This document shows positions 16,996-27,290 of a DNA stretch of 64,000 bases, piece after piece. The notes beneath the pieces were generated by a model. That model searched no databases. It was given only the letters and a program-made list of their open reading frames with translations, and was not told the origin of the DNA. Position 1 is the first letter of the stretch. The number at the start of each line of letters is the position of its first letter. Source of the stretch: a virus; the IMG/VR virus record IMGVR_UViG_3300044213_000051, positions 23,218 through 87,217 of that record, one strand, 5' to 3'. A program made the position numbers and the translations under genes.

Positions 16996-18573
16996 TCAGA
17001 AGTTCAATAAGTTCTCTTTTTCTATTCCATCATCTATAAAACCAAATGGGGTCAATTCTTCCTCCATGGCTTGAATCTTTTTCTCGTACATTAATTGTCT
17101 TAGATTTATATTATTTAGCTCTTTAAAATAACTCGTACTTGTGAGCCAAGAGAACAAAACGCAACACATAACCAAGTCATCGTGGTATCCATCATCTGCT
17201 TTGTATGTACCTTTGGTTTCAATAAAGGTTGATATTTCAGAGATAATATCTGGATCTTCGATGATAAATTTGTTTTCTTCAACTAATGCTTTGAAATTAT
17301 GACAACCTGTGCGCTTAACTTTTTTATCAGTTTGTACACCAAGTTGCGTTTTACCACCACCAAAACCACCCGAAACTGTCTGAGACTGTGTAGTTCTGTT
17401 TACGAAAATTATGTTCTCATACTCCAATTCGTTATGTAAAATGTACGGAACTTGCTCACTAAAGTTGGTTTCGACCAATACCCATGCTTCATTAAATTGT
17501 TTTCCAACGTGAGCAATTACGTTTGGATACATCAATGGGCTAATAGTTGTATTTTTATATTTACCAACCAATCTGTATGGAGCTTCAGTGATATCAGCAA
17601 TCACGAATGCTGAAGCATCACCACCAACACCTTCTGCCGTATCAGCAACAATAACATAACTGTGCCCTTTCTTTGGATTTTCATAAAGATCTAAACCATC
17701 TTTACTAAACACAGTTACAGCTGTTGACATTTTGGCAATAACGTCAGCATTAATAAGCGTCAAACTAGAACCAAGGAATTTACATAATACTTCTTGGTTA
17801 TATTTTAATTCGCCCAACATTCCTTTCTGTTCAGCTGCCCATTTCTCATCACGTCCTGGAATTTTCCAGTATGGAATGTACAATGGAACGAACCCATTTC
17901 TACCTTTTTCTGCGTCGTTCCAGAATTTCCAGAAGTGATTATAACCAAGTGGTGTTGAACTTAAAAGAATTTTAGTTGTTTCACCAGCAGAAATTGTAGG
18001 ATAAACTGAAGTAAAGAACTGCTCAGCAACAGTATTAGGAATAATCGCAGCCTCGTCAACATATAAAAGGTTAACAGATTTACCTCGAATACCACTAGCA
18101 GAAGTCGCAGCAGTAAATACTTTTGATCCATTTTCGAGTTCTACGTCACCCTTGTTCCAAGTAGTGACCCCTTGTTTTAGCCAGTTAGGTAAATGTTCAA
18201 ACATTAATTGATAACGATCTAAAACTTCACGAGCAGCTGTAGCTTTGTTTGCCAGAATAGCTACGTTCTTATTTTCTTGGAAGTTTGTGTACCACAAAAT
18301 ATAAGCAGCAGATGTAGTTGTTTTACCCTGCTGACGACCTTCCATAAGAATAACCCTACGATTTTCGTGGATTACTTTAACCTTATCTCGTTGGCAATCA
18401 TATAACTTAAATGGTATTAATCCGTGGTCAAGTGAAACAATTTTACAATAATTTTCAATAAAATATATTGGATCCTGGGAACATTTAACCCATTCTTCAA
18501 TTTGTTCTTGTGTGAATTGAACTGCCACATTGGCAGCTTTCAGGTTCACATTTGCATTATAAATTTGTGCCAT
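16996..18573 (-). CDS. gp17: gp17 terminase large subunit
   Basis: ATP-driven DNA packaging motor and nuclease. 525 aa (T4 610). ATPase part: Walker A-like MEGRQQGKTTT at about residues 77-87, Walker B VNLLYVDEAAI, and coupling motif KILLSSTP. The RNase-H-like nuclease has acidic residues in VIVADTAEGVGGDASAF and in the C-terminal DGYHDDLVM. The gene lies between gp15 and gp18. The small subunit gp16, which normally precedes it, is not here but at 61.5 kb on the other strand. No clear Shine-Dalgarno is seen, and the gene follows gp15 by 2 nt. Confidence 0.96.
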   Translation of the reverse strand: MAQIYNANVNLKAANVAVQFTQEQIEEWVKCSQDPIYFIENYCKIVSLDHGLIPFKLYDCQRDKVKVIHENRRVILMEGRQQGKTTTSAAYILWYTNFQENKNVAILANKATAAREVLDRYQLMFEHLPNWLKQGVTTWNKGDVELENGSKVFTAATSASGIRGKSVNLLYVDEAAIIPNTVAEQFFTSVYPTISAGETTKILLSSTPLGYNHFWKFWNDAEKGRNGFVPLYIPYWKIPGRDEKWAAEQKGMLGELKYNQEVLCKFLGSSLTLINADVIAKMSTAVTVFSKDGLDLYENPKKGHSYVIVADTAEGVGGDASAFVIADITEAPYRLVGKYKNTTISPLMYPNVIAHVGKQFNEAWVLVETNFSEQVPYILHNELEYENIIFVNRTTQSQTVSGGFGGGKTQLGVQTDKKVKRTGCHNFKALVEENKFIIEDPDIISEISTFIETKGTYKADDGYHDDLVMCCVLFSWLTSTSYFKELNNINLRQLMYEKKIQAMEEELTPFGFIDDGIEKENLLNF

Positions 18574-18575
18574 GA

Positions 18576-19331
18576 TTAAAAATTAGTTGTCCAGTCTTCT
18601 TGACTAACTGTGGCATTAACCACATTTCCTGTTGCCGTATAAACTCTATTCGGAGCACTAAAATCTTTATTTTCTCCGATATTCGCATCAACCTTAGTAA
18701 TAATACCTTGACCAGTAACAGGTCCAAATAGATTTAGTTTCATTTCAAAATTAAGTGTATGTGTTACGTATCTTCTATCTTGAAAATCGCCATCATATTC
18801 GTCTACAACAGAAACGCTATTTAAGATAACAGGAACAGGCATCGTAACTCCCAACTCTGGTACCATCTCTACTTGCATAGTATATTCTGGTGTGAATGTT
18901 GGAAGAATCTGTTCAATAATCTGCATACCGTCTTCTTGTGTTTTAGTAATAACATAAAGAGAGATGTCTAGATTATACGGAACAGGTGTGTATGCTGTCG
19001 ATAAATTGTTCGCATTGGTTGTATCTGTTGCTGTAATTTTATTCATACGATTAACCTTACGAGTTGAATCGTAAACATACCCAATAATTTCAAATGACAT
19101 TCTTGGCAACGTAACCATTGTTACATTATTTTCTATGTCTGGTTGCTGATCAATACGAACTAACCATTTCTCTTTCGGAGCATACGAAATTGGAATTTGT
19201 AAACGCTGAACAGTTGTTCCGTTAACAGAATCACCCTGTTTACGATCGATGTAAATGCTGCTGAACAAACGACCGAACGAAACGATCGCTTTTCTTATCG
19301 AGCCATGGTAATAAACATTTCCGCCAAGCAT
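18576..19331 (-). CDS. gp15: gp15 tail terminator / sheath stabiliser
   Basis: Hexameric ring that ends the sheath and joins tail to neck. 251 aa (T4 272). N-terminal segment VYYHGSIRKAIVSFGRLFSS followed by QRLQIPISYAPKEKWL matches the T4 pattern of small aromatic start plus a V/I-P-I-T/S-Y-A-x-K-E strand. The middle motif QIIEQILPTFTPEYT and a final E-D-W-T-x-x-F also fit. It starts exactly at the end of gp14 (1 nt overlap). Confidence 0.9.
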   Translation of the reverse strand: MLGGNVYYHGSIRKAIVSFGRLFSSIYIDRKQGDSVNGTTVQRLQIPISYAPKEKWLVRIDQQPDIENNVTMVTLPRMSFEIIGYVYDSTRKVNRMNKITATDTTNANNLSTAYTPVPYNLDISLYVITKTQEDGMQIIEQILPTFTPEYTMQVEMVPELGVTMPVPVILNSVSVVDEYDGDFQDRRYVTHTLNFEMKLNLFGPVTGQGIITKVDANIGENKDFSAPNRVYTATGNVVNATVSQEDWTTNF

Positions 19332-20257
19332 TAAGTTACATCTCCGAATGGGTTAGATTCACTAAAGTCTAAGAAATTAGTAGACTCAAGTTTGAATTCA
19401 TTATTTTGTCCAACATTGCCTTGTTTGTCGATATCGGTGTGTAGAACAGCTGTAGCAGTTGCGACGTCAGCAGCATTTCCAGTTCCTGGAGAACTAAACG
19501 TAATTGTTGGGGCAGCTTGATAACCATGACCAACGTTGGTAATATGTATTGCTGTAACTTTACCGTTTGTAATATCGCAAGTTGCCGTAGCACCTTTACC
19601 ACCATCACCTGCAGCAGCACTAATAGTTACGCTAGGAGCAGTTTGGTATCCATTACCTGGATTTGTTAAAGTAATATCGAAAACTCCACCAGCATCGCTG
19701 CGAGTAACGTTAGTAGTAAATGATTTTAATGTTTCAAAATTATCAATTTCAGCAACACCAGTGTCCAACAACTCTGACGCATATTGGAACAATTCTATTT
19801 GTAATTTGTAAACATATAGTTTACCTAACTGATAGAATGGGTCTTGGTGTTGAACAAATTTAATTTCAAACAATCCCTTAGTTAATGGGAAATAAATTAA
19901 ATCGCCTTCGTTTGGTCTATTCGGTAATGTTGTCATTCCATATTGACCAACAAGTTGATCCCAACGGCGACGAGCTACAACCAAAGTAGCTGACTGTTCT
20001 ATTACCAAACCAAATTTCTGAATAAATGCGCCTTGACCAGCAAGGGAATCCACATTTTCAAAATACATTTCAATAGGAAACGCAGATTTAAATGTGCTTA
20101 AACGATCTTCACCAAGAATATCGTCTTTGGAAACTAATGAACGTGGGATGTACATTACCTCATTACCATAAATCTTTAAAGATTCAATAATAATGTCTTC
20201 GATAAGGAACTGTTCGTTCTCAGTTCCTTGCGTAAAATATACGTTTACTGTACTCAT
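19331..20257 (-). CDS. gp14: gp14 neck protein
   Basis: Neck component that closes the filled head and receives the tail. 308 aa (T4 256). Family features: IIESLKIYGNEVMYIPR, GDLIYFPLTKGLFEIKFVQHQDPFYQLGKLYVYKL, and the terminal SNPFGD. The extra length comes from two G-x-G-Y beta-repeats at about residues 190-272 (TNPGNGYQTAPSVTI and TNVGHGYQAAPTITF), like those in gp18 and gp8. It lies between gp13 and gp15 as in T4. Confidence 0.9.
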   Translation of the reverse strand: MSTVNVYFTQGTENEQFLIEDIIIESLKIYGNEVMYIPRSLVSKDDILGEDRLSTFKSAFPIEMYFENVDSLAGQGAFIQKFGLVIEQSATLVVARRRWDQLVGQYGMTTLPNRPNEGDLIYFPLTKGLFEIKFVQHQDPFYQLGKLYVYKLQIELFQYASELLDTGVAEIDNFETLKSFTTNVTRSDAGGVFDITLTNPGNGYQTAPSVTISAAAGDGGKGATATCDITNGKVTAIHITNVGHGYQAAPTITFSSPGTGNAADVATATAVLHTDIDKQGNVGQNNEFKLESTNFLDFSESNPFGDVT

Positions 20258-20258
20258 G

Positions 20259-21236
20259 TTAACCCATTATGAATTCTAACGGAGCAGACTTATTTCTCAA
20301 GTCGTCTTCAAGATCTTTAATTTCTTGAATTGCTTCTGCGTATAATTTGTCTCCATCTAAAGTAACGCCACCTGGAAGTTGTAGTCCAGAAAACTTTTTA
20401 AGGTTTGTTGCCCATTGTCGTTTGAATAATGCAGTTGTATACAATTTTAACCACCCATCATTCCACATTGCAGTCCAAACATTCGGATCAAGAATCGCAT
20501 AACACTCAGCGACAATCCAGTCACCTATGTTTACGTTCTGTTCCCAATTCATATCCAACCAAATTTGTTGCTGCATTCTATTAAATCTAAACTGAATTTT
20601 ACCATTTAATGTAAAATCTAATAAATCCAAATGATTCATTACTGTTTTATAGTAAATAATAGAAGTGGCAGTTAAATCATACAAGTCATTCAAACGCAAT
20701 TGGTATTGAATGTCGAACATATTTTTAGAACTTGATGTTCCAGCCAAAGGAAGGATCTGAGTTACACCATACACCAGTGGACTAACTGGAATAGATTTCG
20801 TATAAAAATCTCCAGGAATAAAATAATCTGATGTCGATTCTAAAACTGCTGATAAACCAGCACCAGTAATAGTTTCACCTGGAAGGAAAATAGAAGTATC
20901 AGCAAGTTTTGGGTTTTGAATATCACCAACTTGAATTGTTGACGCATCAAATGGATCGTTAATTAACGCAGTGGCGCCAGAGGTTTCTCCTGTAATAACA
21001 GTACCCTTGATCCATTGAGAAGCAACTGGAGTTGTTAATTTTAACCCCGAACCAGTTAACTTATGCTTCATCCAAATTTTTTCTATACCATCCCAATGGT
21101 ATAGACTATACATAGCTAACGCTTCGTCAATACGATCTTCTAATTGATCATCGTCCACGTTAATTTCAAGAACAGGTGCGCCAAGGTTTCTCAGCGCATA
21201 CTGTTTTAAATCTTCTCTAGATGCTAAAGCAGCCAT
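20259..21236 (-). CDS. gp13: gp13 neck protein
   Basis: Neck protein acting with gp14 at the portal. 325 aa (T4 309). Starts with SREDLKQYALRNLGAPVLEINVDDDQLEDRIDEALAMYS, the portal-adaptor-type helical opening, and continues with DLYDLTATSIIYYKTVMNHLDLLDF and NVGDW-type segments typical of the family. It ends 1 nt before gp14 and starts 8 nt after the oxygenase gene. Confidence 0.9.
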   Translation of the reverse strand: MAALASREDLKQYALRNLGAPVLEINVDDDQLEDRIDEALAMYSLYHWDGIEKIWMKHKLTGSGLKLTTPVASQWIKGTVITGETSGATALINDPFDASTIQVGDIQNPKLADTSIFLPGETITGAGLSAVLESTSDYFIPGDFYTKSIPVSPLVYGVTQILPLAGTSSSKNMFDIQYQLRLNDLYDLTATSIIYYKTVMNHLDLLDFTLNGKIQFRFNRMQQQIWLDMNWEQNVNIGDWIVAECYAILDPNVWTAMWNDGWLKLYTTALFKRQWATNLKKFSGLQLPGGVTLDGDKLYAEAIQEIKDLEDDLRNKSAPLEFIMG

Positions 21237-21244
21237 GTTTTCCT

Positions 21245-21814
21245 CTAAGTAAATTTCGGTCCTTCAAACCAACCGACTAAACTATATCTTTTACCCTTAG
21301 TCACTGGTGTTAATCTATGATAAACAAAGGAAGGGAATGTTAACAATGTTCCTTGTTTTCTTACTATTTCTGCAGGTGGTGTTTCAGTAAGATTTTCCAA
21401 AACTAAATCGCCACCTTCATATGTTTGTTCATCTGATAATTGAAGAACGAATGTAACTTTTCTATGGTTGTTTGATGGATTAATCCAAAAAACATCTTGG
21501 TGAGATTTATACTCACCTTTATAAGACTCATCATATTCAGTAAACTGTAAATATGGTAAAGAATTGATATTAAATCCATACCAATTTTTATTTACATTAA
21601 GTAACATTTTCCAGTAATCTTCAAATACCATCCAGAAATCTTGATTCTCTGGATGAATCCATCTAACTTTAGATCTTCTATAATTATCATCACCAACTTT
21701 ACCTTCATATCCCAAAGTTGGATCTTCTGGAGTAATCTTTAATGCTTTTTCTATAATAAAATCGCACTGCTCTTTTGTATAAAAAGATTCATTATATACC
21801 CATTCACCTTTCAT
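21245..21814 (-). CDS. 2-oxoglutarate/Fe(II) oxygenase, prolyl-hydroxylase-like
   Basis: 189 aa non-haem iron dioxygenase of the P4H-type double-stranded beta-helix group. Iron ligands are visible: H-x-D in YKSHQDVFW and the distal His in FPSFVYHRLTPVTKGKRYSLVGW, where the Arg would bind 2-oxoglutarate. Start ATG 21814 has GGAG six nt upstream; the longer frame from TTG 21829 would overlap the previous gene. It is in one run with the collagen-like fibre gene (two genes upstream) and gp13. Substrate unknown; the neighbouring collagen-like fibre is a natural candidate (inference). Confidence 0.88.
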   Translation of the reverse strand: MKGEWVYNESFYTKEQCDFIIEKALKITPEDPTLGYEGKVGDDNYRRSKVRWIHPENQDFWMVFEDYWKMLLNVNKNWYGFNINSLPYLQFTEYDESYKGEYKSHQDVFWINPSNNHRKVTFVLQLSDEQTYEGGDLVLENLTETPPAEIVRKQGTLLTFPSFVYHRLTPVTKGKRYSLVGWFEGPKFT

Positions 21815-21825
21815 TATATCTCCAA

Positions 21826-22065
21826 TCAAATTACGTTAAGAATAATACCTTGTTCTATTTCCCTTTGAATTTGCGCAGTTAATATAGAAATTACATTATT
21901 TTTCATTTCTGTATTAAATTGAATTCCTTGTTTCGCCAACTGCAAATTAGTTCCTGGAACAACAGCAATCAGATTATATGTATCTTCATGCACAACATCG
22001 TTATGTGTAAACCTGATTGTCGCAGTCCAAGACACATCATCTTCAGTAATAATTTCAACTTGCAT
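21826..22065 (-). CDS. hypothetical 79 aa protein
   Basis: Small acidic protein starting [19 protein letters not shown], with a beta-rich first half and a helical C-terminal half ([18 protein letters not shown]). Its start overlaps the end of the collagen-like fibre by 11 nt. Its stop is 11 nt before the preferred oxygenase ATG, so it is coupled to both. It could be a fibre chaperone or oxygenase partner, but nothing in the sequence decides this. Confidence 0.7.
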   Translation of the reverse strand: MQVEIITEDDVSWTATIRFTHNDVVHEDTYNLIAVVPGTNLQLAKQGIQFNTEMKNNVISILTAQIQREIEQGIILNVI

Positions 22066-25000
22066 TATTTTCTCCAGTTAATTTAGAAATAATATTTTCT
22101 AGTTGTGCGATTCTCGCTTCAAGAGCTGCAACTTTGTCGTCAGTTTGTTTAGAAGCAACTGCAAGAATTGCTGTAGTTTCGCCGTAAGCAACAGAAAGAG
22201 TTCCAGTTCCAGTAGTTAATTTCAAACTGTCGTCAGCTTCTGCTACAAACTCAGAGCATCCATTATCACGTAGAGTTTGTGCTCCATAACCAATAGAAGT
22301 TCTACCTTCACGTTCATATTTAATCGCTGCAGCAGCAAGGGTATTTCTTCTTTCTGTTACATTATCAATCTCACGAACATTATCTTTTAGACGTAAGTCA
22401 GAATATGTTTGAACGAAACCACCGAAAGTAGTGTTGCCATTCATATCTGAGATCATTAACCAACCCCACTGAGGGTTGTAAACACCCCAAGTTCCACCGT
22501 TGGCCATTAATATACAGTTGTTTGGATAAACACCGAAACCACGCCAACCATTTAAACCTGAGCCATATGTTCCCACGTTACCATAACTATATTCGTTATC
22601 AGAAGCACGAATACCACGACCGTAATCTTCCCAGTAAACACCAGTAGCACCTTGACATCTATGCCAGTCGTTTGCGTAAATTCTTGTTCCGTAAACATAA
22701 CCAGTAAATGTTCCACCACCCCATGGCGAGCCAGATGGACCAGTAGGACCTGTTGGACCAGGAGAACCAGCAGGACCTGTCGGACCAGTTGAGCCAGTAG
22801 GACCTGTCGGACCAGGACTACCAGGAGCACCAGTTGGACCAGCCGAACCAGTCGGACCTGTTGGACCTGTTGGACCAGGAGAACCTGTTGCGCCTGTTGG
22901 ACCTGTTAATCCTGTTGGACCAGGAGAACCAGCAGGACCTGTTGGACCTGTTGGACCAGGAGAACCTGTTAATCCTGTTGGACCAGTAGGACCAGTAGGA
23001 CCTGTTGCACCAGTAGGACCTGTCGGACCTGTTGCACCAGTGGCACCAGTTACACCTTGAATACCTTGAGAACCAGTATCAGTGATTGTCCAAGTAGACA
23101 ATGTTCCACTACCACCAACATAATCAACACTGATTGTTAATGTAGTTGCGCTATATGCAGTAATAGCACCAGCGACAAAGTTTGTTGGAGCAGCTGTGTT
23201 AAACGCACGAACGTACTGACCAACAACGAAAGCATTAGTTCCTTGCGCTTGGTTAACTGTAAATGTTTTAGAACCAGTTCCGATAAGAACTGAAGAAGTA
23301 GAAGTTAAACCACCATATCCTAAACCATTGGCGCCAGTTGGACCTGTTGCACCAGCAGGACCTGTTGCGCCTGTTGCGCCTGTTGCGCCTTGTGGACCTG
23401 TTGGACCTGTTGGACCTGTTGCACCAGTGGCACCTGTAGATCCTGTCGGACCTGTTGCACCAGTGGCACCTTGTGGTATAGTAAAGTTTAAAACTGCAGC
23501 AGAAGTTGTTCCGCTATTTGTAACTGTTACGCTTGTTCCAGAAGCACCTGTTGTTACTGTTCCTACAGTAACAGTGGCAGCACTTCCTGTTGGACCTGTT
23601 GCGCCAGTAGGACCTGTTGGACCAGGAGCTCCTGTTGGACCAGTAGGACCTGTTGGACCAGTAACACCAGAAGTGTTTGTCCATTTACTTGTTGTTGAAT
23701 TATAAACAAGTACTTGATTGTTTGTTGGAGATGTTATGCTTACATCTGATAAGTTAGCAACTGGAATAGAAATATTCGCACTACCATCAAATGACACACC
23801 AGCAATGGTACGAGCAGTTGCTAGCTTAGTAGCTGTATCAGCATTACCTGTCAAAGCACCAACGAAGCTAGTAGAAGTAACAGAAGTTAAACCAGCAAGT
23901 GTTGTGCTAGAAGATCCCAGTGCAATCGCAGTAGTACCAACAGTAACAGAACTGTTGGCAAGTGCTGTATTTGGAATAGAACTTAAACGAGCATTCGGTA
24001 AAGTTCCACTAGTAATATTTGATGCGTTGGTAGTATCAGTTGTAGCTGATGCTGCTAGACCAGTAATCTTGCTAGTTGCGATAGAACCAGCAAGCATTGT
24101 ATTTGTTACGGTGCCAGTATCACCTGTTGTAACAACAGTACCAGTGACTGCTGGTATAGTGATAGTATTAGTACCAGCAACGGCAGGAACTTGAACTGTT
24201 ATAGTACCAGAAGTTGATCCGTTAAGTAATAATGTTTTACCTGCTGCTAAAGCTAAATGCTCAGAAGAAGTCCAAGCACCAGTGGCATTATACCAGTTGA
24301 ATGTCTTATCAGTAGTTCCGTGTAGTTTTAAACCACCACCATCAGCTGTAGTATTAGTTGGAGTTGTTACTGTACCAAGTTCGATATTTTTATCTGCAAT
24401 CTGAACAGTTACAGAATTTAGATATTCTGTTGTACCATTAACTGTTAGGTTGCCCGTTACGACTAAGTTTCCACCAAGACTAGTATTTCCTGTTGTAGTA
24501 AGCGCAGCAAATGTCGGAGATGCAGTAGTAGAAATATCTTGAACAGTACTAATAACACCAGTAGTGCTATTATAAGAAATACCAGTACCAGCTGATAGAG
24601 CAGCACGTGCACGTGTATCTGTATAGTAAAGGTTTGTTCCTTCAGCAATATCGCTTGTTGTAGCTGACGCACCAACAGTTGCACGACCCTTAGCATCAAC
24701 AGTAATCTTAGTATAAGTACCAGCAGTTACACCAGAAGAAGCAAGAGTTAAGACAGACGAACCAGCAGAAGTAGTAGCATCACCAGTAAATGCTGGTAAA
24801 CGAGCATTCGGTAAAGTGCCAGAACTAATATTAGAAGCATTAGTAGTATCAGTTGTAGCTGAGGCAGCTAAACCAGTAATTTTACTTGTTGGAATAGAAC
24901 CAGCCAACATAGTGCTAGTAACAGTACCACTGTCAGCTGACGTGATAACAGTACCAGTAACTGCTGGTAGAGTGATAGTATTAGTTCCAGCAATTGCTGT

Positions 25001-26149
25001 TGCTAATAAAGTAACTCCTCCACTTGTTGAACCATTGAATAAAGCACCAGTTCCACCAATCGCTGGTAGAGTTAAAGTTTTATTTAATAGAGTTTGTGTT
25101 CCAGTTAATGTAACAACAGTAGAGTCAATAGAAACTGTTTGACCTGATACAGTAATACCAGTACCTGAGCTAGTAACTACTATATTAGAAGTGCCATCAA
25201 AAGTTACACCGTTAATTGTTCTTGCTGTTGCTAGCTTAGTCGCAGTATCTGCGTTGCCAGTAAGAGCACCAACGAAACTTGTTGATGTTACGCTAGTCAA
25301 ACCAGCAAGTGTTGTGCTCGCAGCACCGAGAGAAATAGTTGTTGTACCAACTGTTACAGAACTGTTGATCAGTTTACCGTTGGCAATAGAACCAGCCAAC
25401 ATTGCGTTGGTAACAGTACCAGCGTCGCCAGTTGTGATAACAGTACCTGTTGTAGCAGGCAATGTGATAACAGTACCAGTACCAGCAGTTGAACTTGGAA
25501 TAAGCTGGATAGAACCTGAAGTTGATCCAGGTAATGTTACTGAAGAGATACCAGTTAATGCTAAGTTTGCGCTTGCTCTGTTTAAAGCTACAGCAGTAGT
25601 ACCAATATAGTGGGTATCAGTGGAGTTAGCGATACCAGTGATCGCACCATTAACGCCATTGACAGAAAGAACACCAGTGTTAGCAATAGTTACTGCGCCA
25701 GAACCATCGAAACTTGTGCCACTTAAACCAGTACCAATAGTAAGAGCATTAGTAGTACTGGCTTTAATTGTGATAGCTGCACTACCATCGAATGCTACGC
25801 CATTAATATTAGCTGCAGTTAATAGTTTAGTAGCTGTACTTGCGTTGCCAGTAAGAGCACCAACGAAACTAGTAGAAGTAACAGAAGTTAAACCAGCTAA
25901 GGTTGTCGAAGAAGAACCTAATGAGATTGTTGTAGTACCAACAGTAACAGAACTGTTTGCTAATTTAGTATTAGGGATTGACGATACGTTACTTAAATCT
26001 GCTCTAGCAAGTTGATAACCACCAGCAGTAACACCATCGTGAACGTGTAAAGTATTAAGTGTTGTATTGAATGTAGCTTCAGCCAACTGACCTGTAAAAG
26101 TCGAATGTTGGGTAGCAGTACCTCTTCTTAGTTGTATTTGAATTGACAT
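22055..26149 (-). CDS. collagen-like tail fibre with S74 chaperone domain
   Basis: 1364 aa fibre. The N-terminus [29 protein letters not shown] resembles the tropism-determinant N-terminal module. Residues about 50-820 are repeated fibre modules (T-G-T-x-T-L-x-N-K-T and [13 protein letters not shown]-x-F-D-G type). Collagen-like Gly-X-Y tracts lie at about 829-857, 892-941 and 1030-1140, mostly G-P-T with several G-S-P and G-A-P. The C-terminal 115 residues begin SDLRLKDNV and match the S74 intramolecular chaperone, which trims itself after trimer folding; the Ser and Lys of that motif are present. It ends in a coiled coil. Likely receptor-binding or side fibre. Confidence 0.85.
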   Translation of the reverse strand: MSIQIQLRRGTATQHSTFTGQLAEATFNTTLNTLHVHDGVTAGGYQLARADLSNVSSIPNTKLANSSVTVGTTTISLGSSSTTLAGLTSVTSTSFVGALTGNASTATKLLTAANINGVAFDGSAAITIKASTTNALTIGTGLSGTSFDGSGAVTIANTGVLSVNGVNGAITGIANSTDTHYIGTTAVALNRASANLALTGISSVTLPGSTSGSIQLIPSSTAGTGTVITLPATTGTVITTGDAGTVTNAMLAGSIANGKLINSSVTVGTTTISLGAASTTLAGLTSVTSTSFVGALTGNADTATKLATARTINGVTFDGTSNIVVTSSGTGITVSGQTVSIDSTVVTLTGTQTLLNKTLTLPAIGGTGALFNGSTSGGVTLLATAIAGTNTITLPAVTGTVITSADSGTVTSTMLAGSIPTSKITGLAASATTDTTNASNISSGTLPNARLPAFTGDATTSAGSSVLTLASSGVTAGTYTKITVDAKGRATVGASATTSDIAEGTNLYYTDTRARAALSAGTGISYNSTTGVISTVQDISTTASPTFAALTTTGNTSLGGNLVVTGNLTVNGTTEYLNSVTVQIADKNIELGTVTTPTNTTADGGGLKLHGTTDKTFNWYNATGAWTSSEHLALAAGKTLLLNGSTSGTITVQVPAVAGTNTITIPAVTGTVVTTGDTGTVTNTMLAGSIATSKITGLAASATTDTTNASNITSGTLPNARLSSIPNTALANSSVTVGTTAIALGSSSTTLAGLTSVTSTSFVGALTGNADTATKLATARTIAGVSFDGSANISIPVANLSDVSITSPTNNQVLVYNSTTSKWTNTSGVTGPTGPTGPTGAPGPTGPTGATGPTGSAATVTVGTVTTGASGTSVTVTNSGTTSAAVLNFTIPQGATGATGPTGSTGATGATGPTGPTGPQGATGATGATGPAGATGPTGANGLGYGGLTSTSSVLIGTGSKTFTVNQAQGTNAFVVGQYVRAFNTAAPTNFVAGAITAYSATTLTISVDYVGGSGTLSTWTITDTGSQGIQGVTGATGATGPTGPTGATGPTGPTGPTGLTGSPGPTGPTGPAGSPGPTGLTGPTGATGSPGPTGPTGPTGSAGPTGAPGSPGPTGPTGSTGPTGPAGSPGPTGPTGPSGSPWGGGTFTGYVYGTRIYANDWHRCQGATGVYWEDYGRGIRASDNEYSYGNVGTYGSGLNGWRGFGVYPNNCILMANGGTWGVYNPQWGWLMISDMNGNTTFGGFVQTYSDLRLKDNVREIDNVTERRNTLAAAAIKYEREGRTSIGYGAQTLRDNGCSEFVAEADDSLKLTTGTGTLSVAYGETTAILAVASKQTDDKVAALEARIAQLENIISKLTGENNAS
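22733..23660. repeat. collagen-like Gly-X-Y coding repeats
   Basis: Three blocks (about 22733-23055, 23328-23480, 23580-23662) of 9-nt-based repeats such as GGACCTGTTGGACCAGTA on the plus strand. They encode G-P-T triplets on the minus strand. Non-collagen segments of about 90 and 35 residues separate the blocks. Near-identical triplets make the region prone to slippage and length change. Confidence 0.85.
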
Positions 26150-26159
26150 TGTTTACCTT

Positions 26160-27290
26160 TTACACTATCGTTCCGCCATCTACTTGCGCAGAAGTATTTA
26201 TTTGATCTGTAATAGAACCAGCATCTACATAAGGGAATCCACTACTACCACCGCCACTAACAGTAGCCCACTGAACACCAGTTCCTGTTGATTGAAGAAC
26301 TTGACCAATCGTACCAATCGTACCACCAGCAGTAACAGTTCCTATTAAAGTTAAATTATTTTCAGTAGCACTATTTATTGTTGGACTTGTTAATGTCTTA
26401 TTAGTTAAAGTCTGAGAACCAGTAAGTGTTGCTACTGTAGAATCAATACTTACTGCAGTTCCACTAACAGAAATACCTGTTCCAGCTGTGGTTACTGTTA
26501 CGTTTGCTGAACCATCAAAAGAAACTCCATTGATTGTTATAGCTGTCGCTAATTTAGTAGCAGTTCCAGCATTGCCTGTTACTGATGTTTGTGGACCAGT
26601 ATATGCAGTAGTTTGTTGCGTAGAATCTGGAAACTGAATACCAGTAGTTAAAATCTTAACACTATACGGACTAGTCATAGTACCGTCAGAACCGAAATTC
26701 CAGATGTTACCGTTTGCGTTAAGTAAGACGTTACCTGCCGCAACAAGAACACCGCCAGTAGTAGATCCCTGAGTAATAACTGGCAATTGTAACTGGCCAG
26801 TAGAAGTGAATGAAGCAGTAAAGCTACCATTCACTAAGGTATTGATAGAAGCAGATCCTCCTAAACTAACTGCAGCAGAGTTAATAGTAATGCTACTATT
26901 AGTTAAAGCAGAGTTTGGAATATTAGTTAGCGTATTTGATGCGCCACTAATTGTTTTATTTGTTAGTGTTTGAGTACCAGTAAGCGTAGTTACTACTGTT
27001 GTATCAATTGCAACAGTACCAGAAGAAGTTATTGTTCCACCAGTAAGACCTGTACCTGCAGTTATTGAAGTTACTGTTCCAGTAGAACCACCACTGGTAG
27101 TTACGTTAGCCCATTGAAGACCAGTACCAGTAGACTGAAGAACTTGACCAGCGGTACCAGTAGAACCACCAGCAGTTAACGTTCCAGTTAATACTGCGCT
27201 GTTTAATGTTTTATTGGTTAGGGTCTGTGTTGCGCTTGATGTGACAACACTACTCGGAGCAACAATATTTGATAGTAAAGTATTAGACAT
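26160..27290 (-). CDS. fibre-like repeat protein
   Basis: 376 aa. Starts MSNTLLSNIVAPSSVVTSSATQTLTNKTL and consists of modules shared with the adjacent fibres: [12 protein letters not shown] (at least four copies), G-Q-V-L-Q-S-T-G-T-G-x-Q-W-A (two copies) and K-L-A-T-A-I-T-I-N-G-V-S-F-D-G. It ends VDAGSITDQINTSAQVDGGTIV, a short tail resembling the end of the 897 aa fibre (both finish with D-G-G-T). No chaperone domain. Virion fibre or fibre-associated protein by repeats and location. Its first codon overlaps the end of the next upstream gene. Confidence 0.75.
   Translation of the reverse strand: MSNTLLSNIVAPSSVVTSSATQTLTNKTLNSAVLTGTLTAGGSTGTAGQVLQSTGTGLQWANVTTSGGSTGTVTSITAGTGLTGGTITSSGTVAIDTTVVTTLTGTQTLTNKTISGASNTLTNIPNSALTNSSITINSAAVSLGGSASINTLVNGSFTASFTSTGQLQLPVITQGSTTGGVLVAAGNVLLNANGNIWNFGSDGTMTSPYSVKILTTGIQFPDSTQQTTAYTGPQTSVTGNAGTATKLATAITINGVSFDGSANVTVTTAGTGISVSGTAVSIDSTVATLTGSQTLTNKTLTSPTINSATENNLTLIGTVTAGGTIGTIGQVLQSTGTGVQWATVSGGGSSGFPYVDAGSITDQINTSAQVDGGTIV

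Noticed and set aside
22733-23660. Possible CRISPR or tandem-repeat array
   Set aside because: Repeats are 9 nt multiples in phase with the fibre frame, without unique spacers; they encode Gly-X-Y triplets.
23328-23705. Plus-strand open frame encoding G-P-V/A-P-V repeats, itself collagen-like
   Set aside because: Antisense image of the G-P-T repeats (GGT/ACC complement). No ribosome site or promoter, and similar Val/Pro-rich open frames run antisense to all fibre genes.
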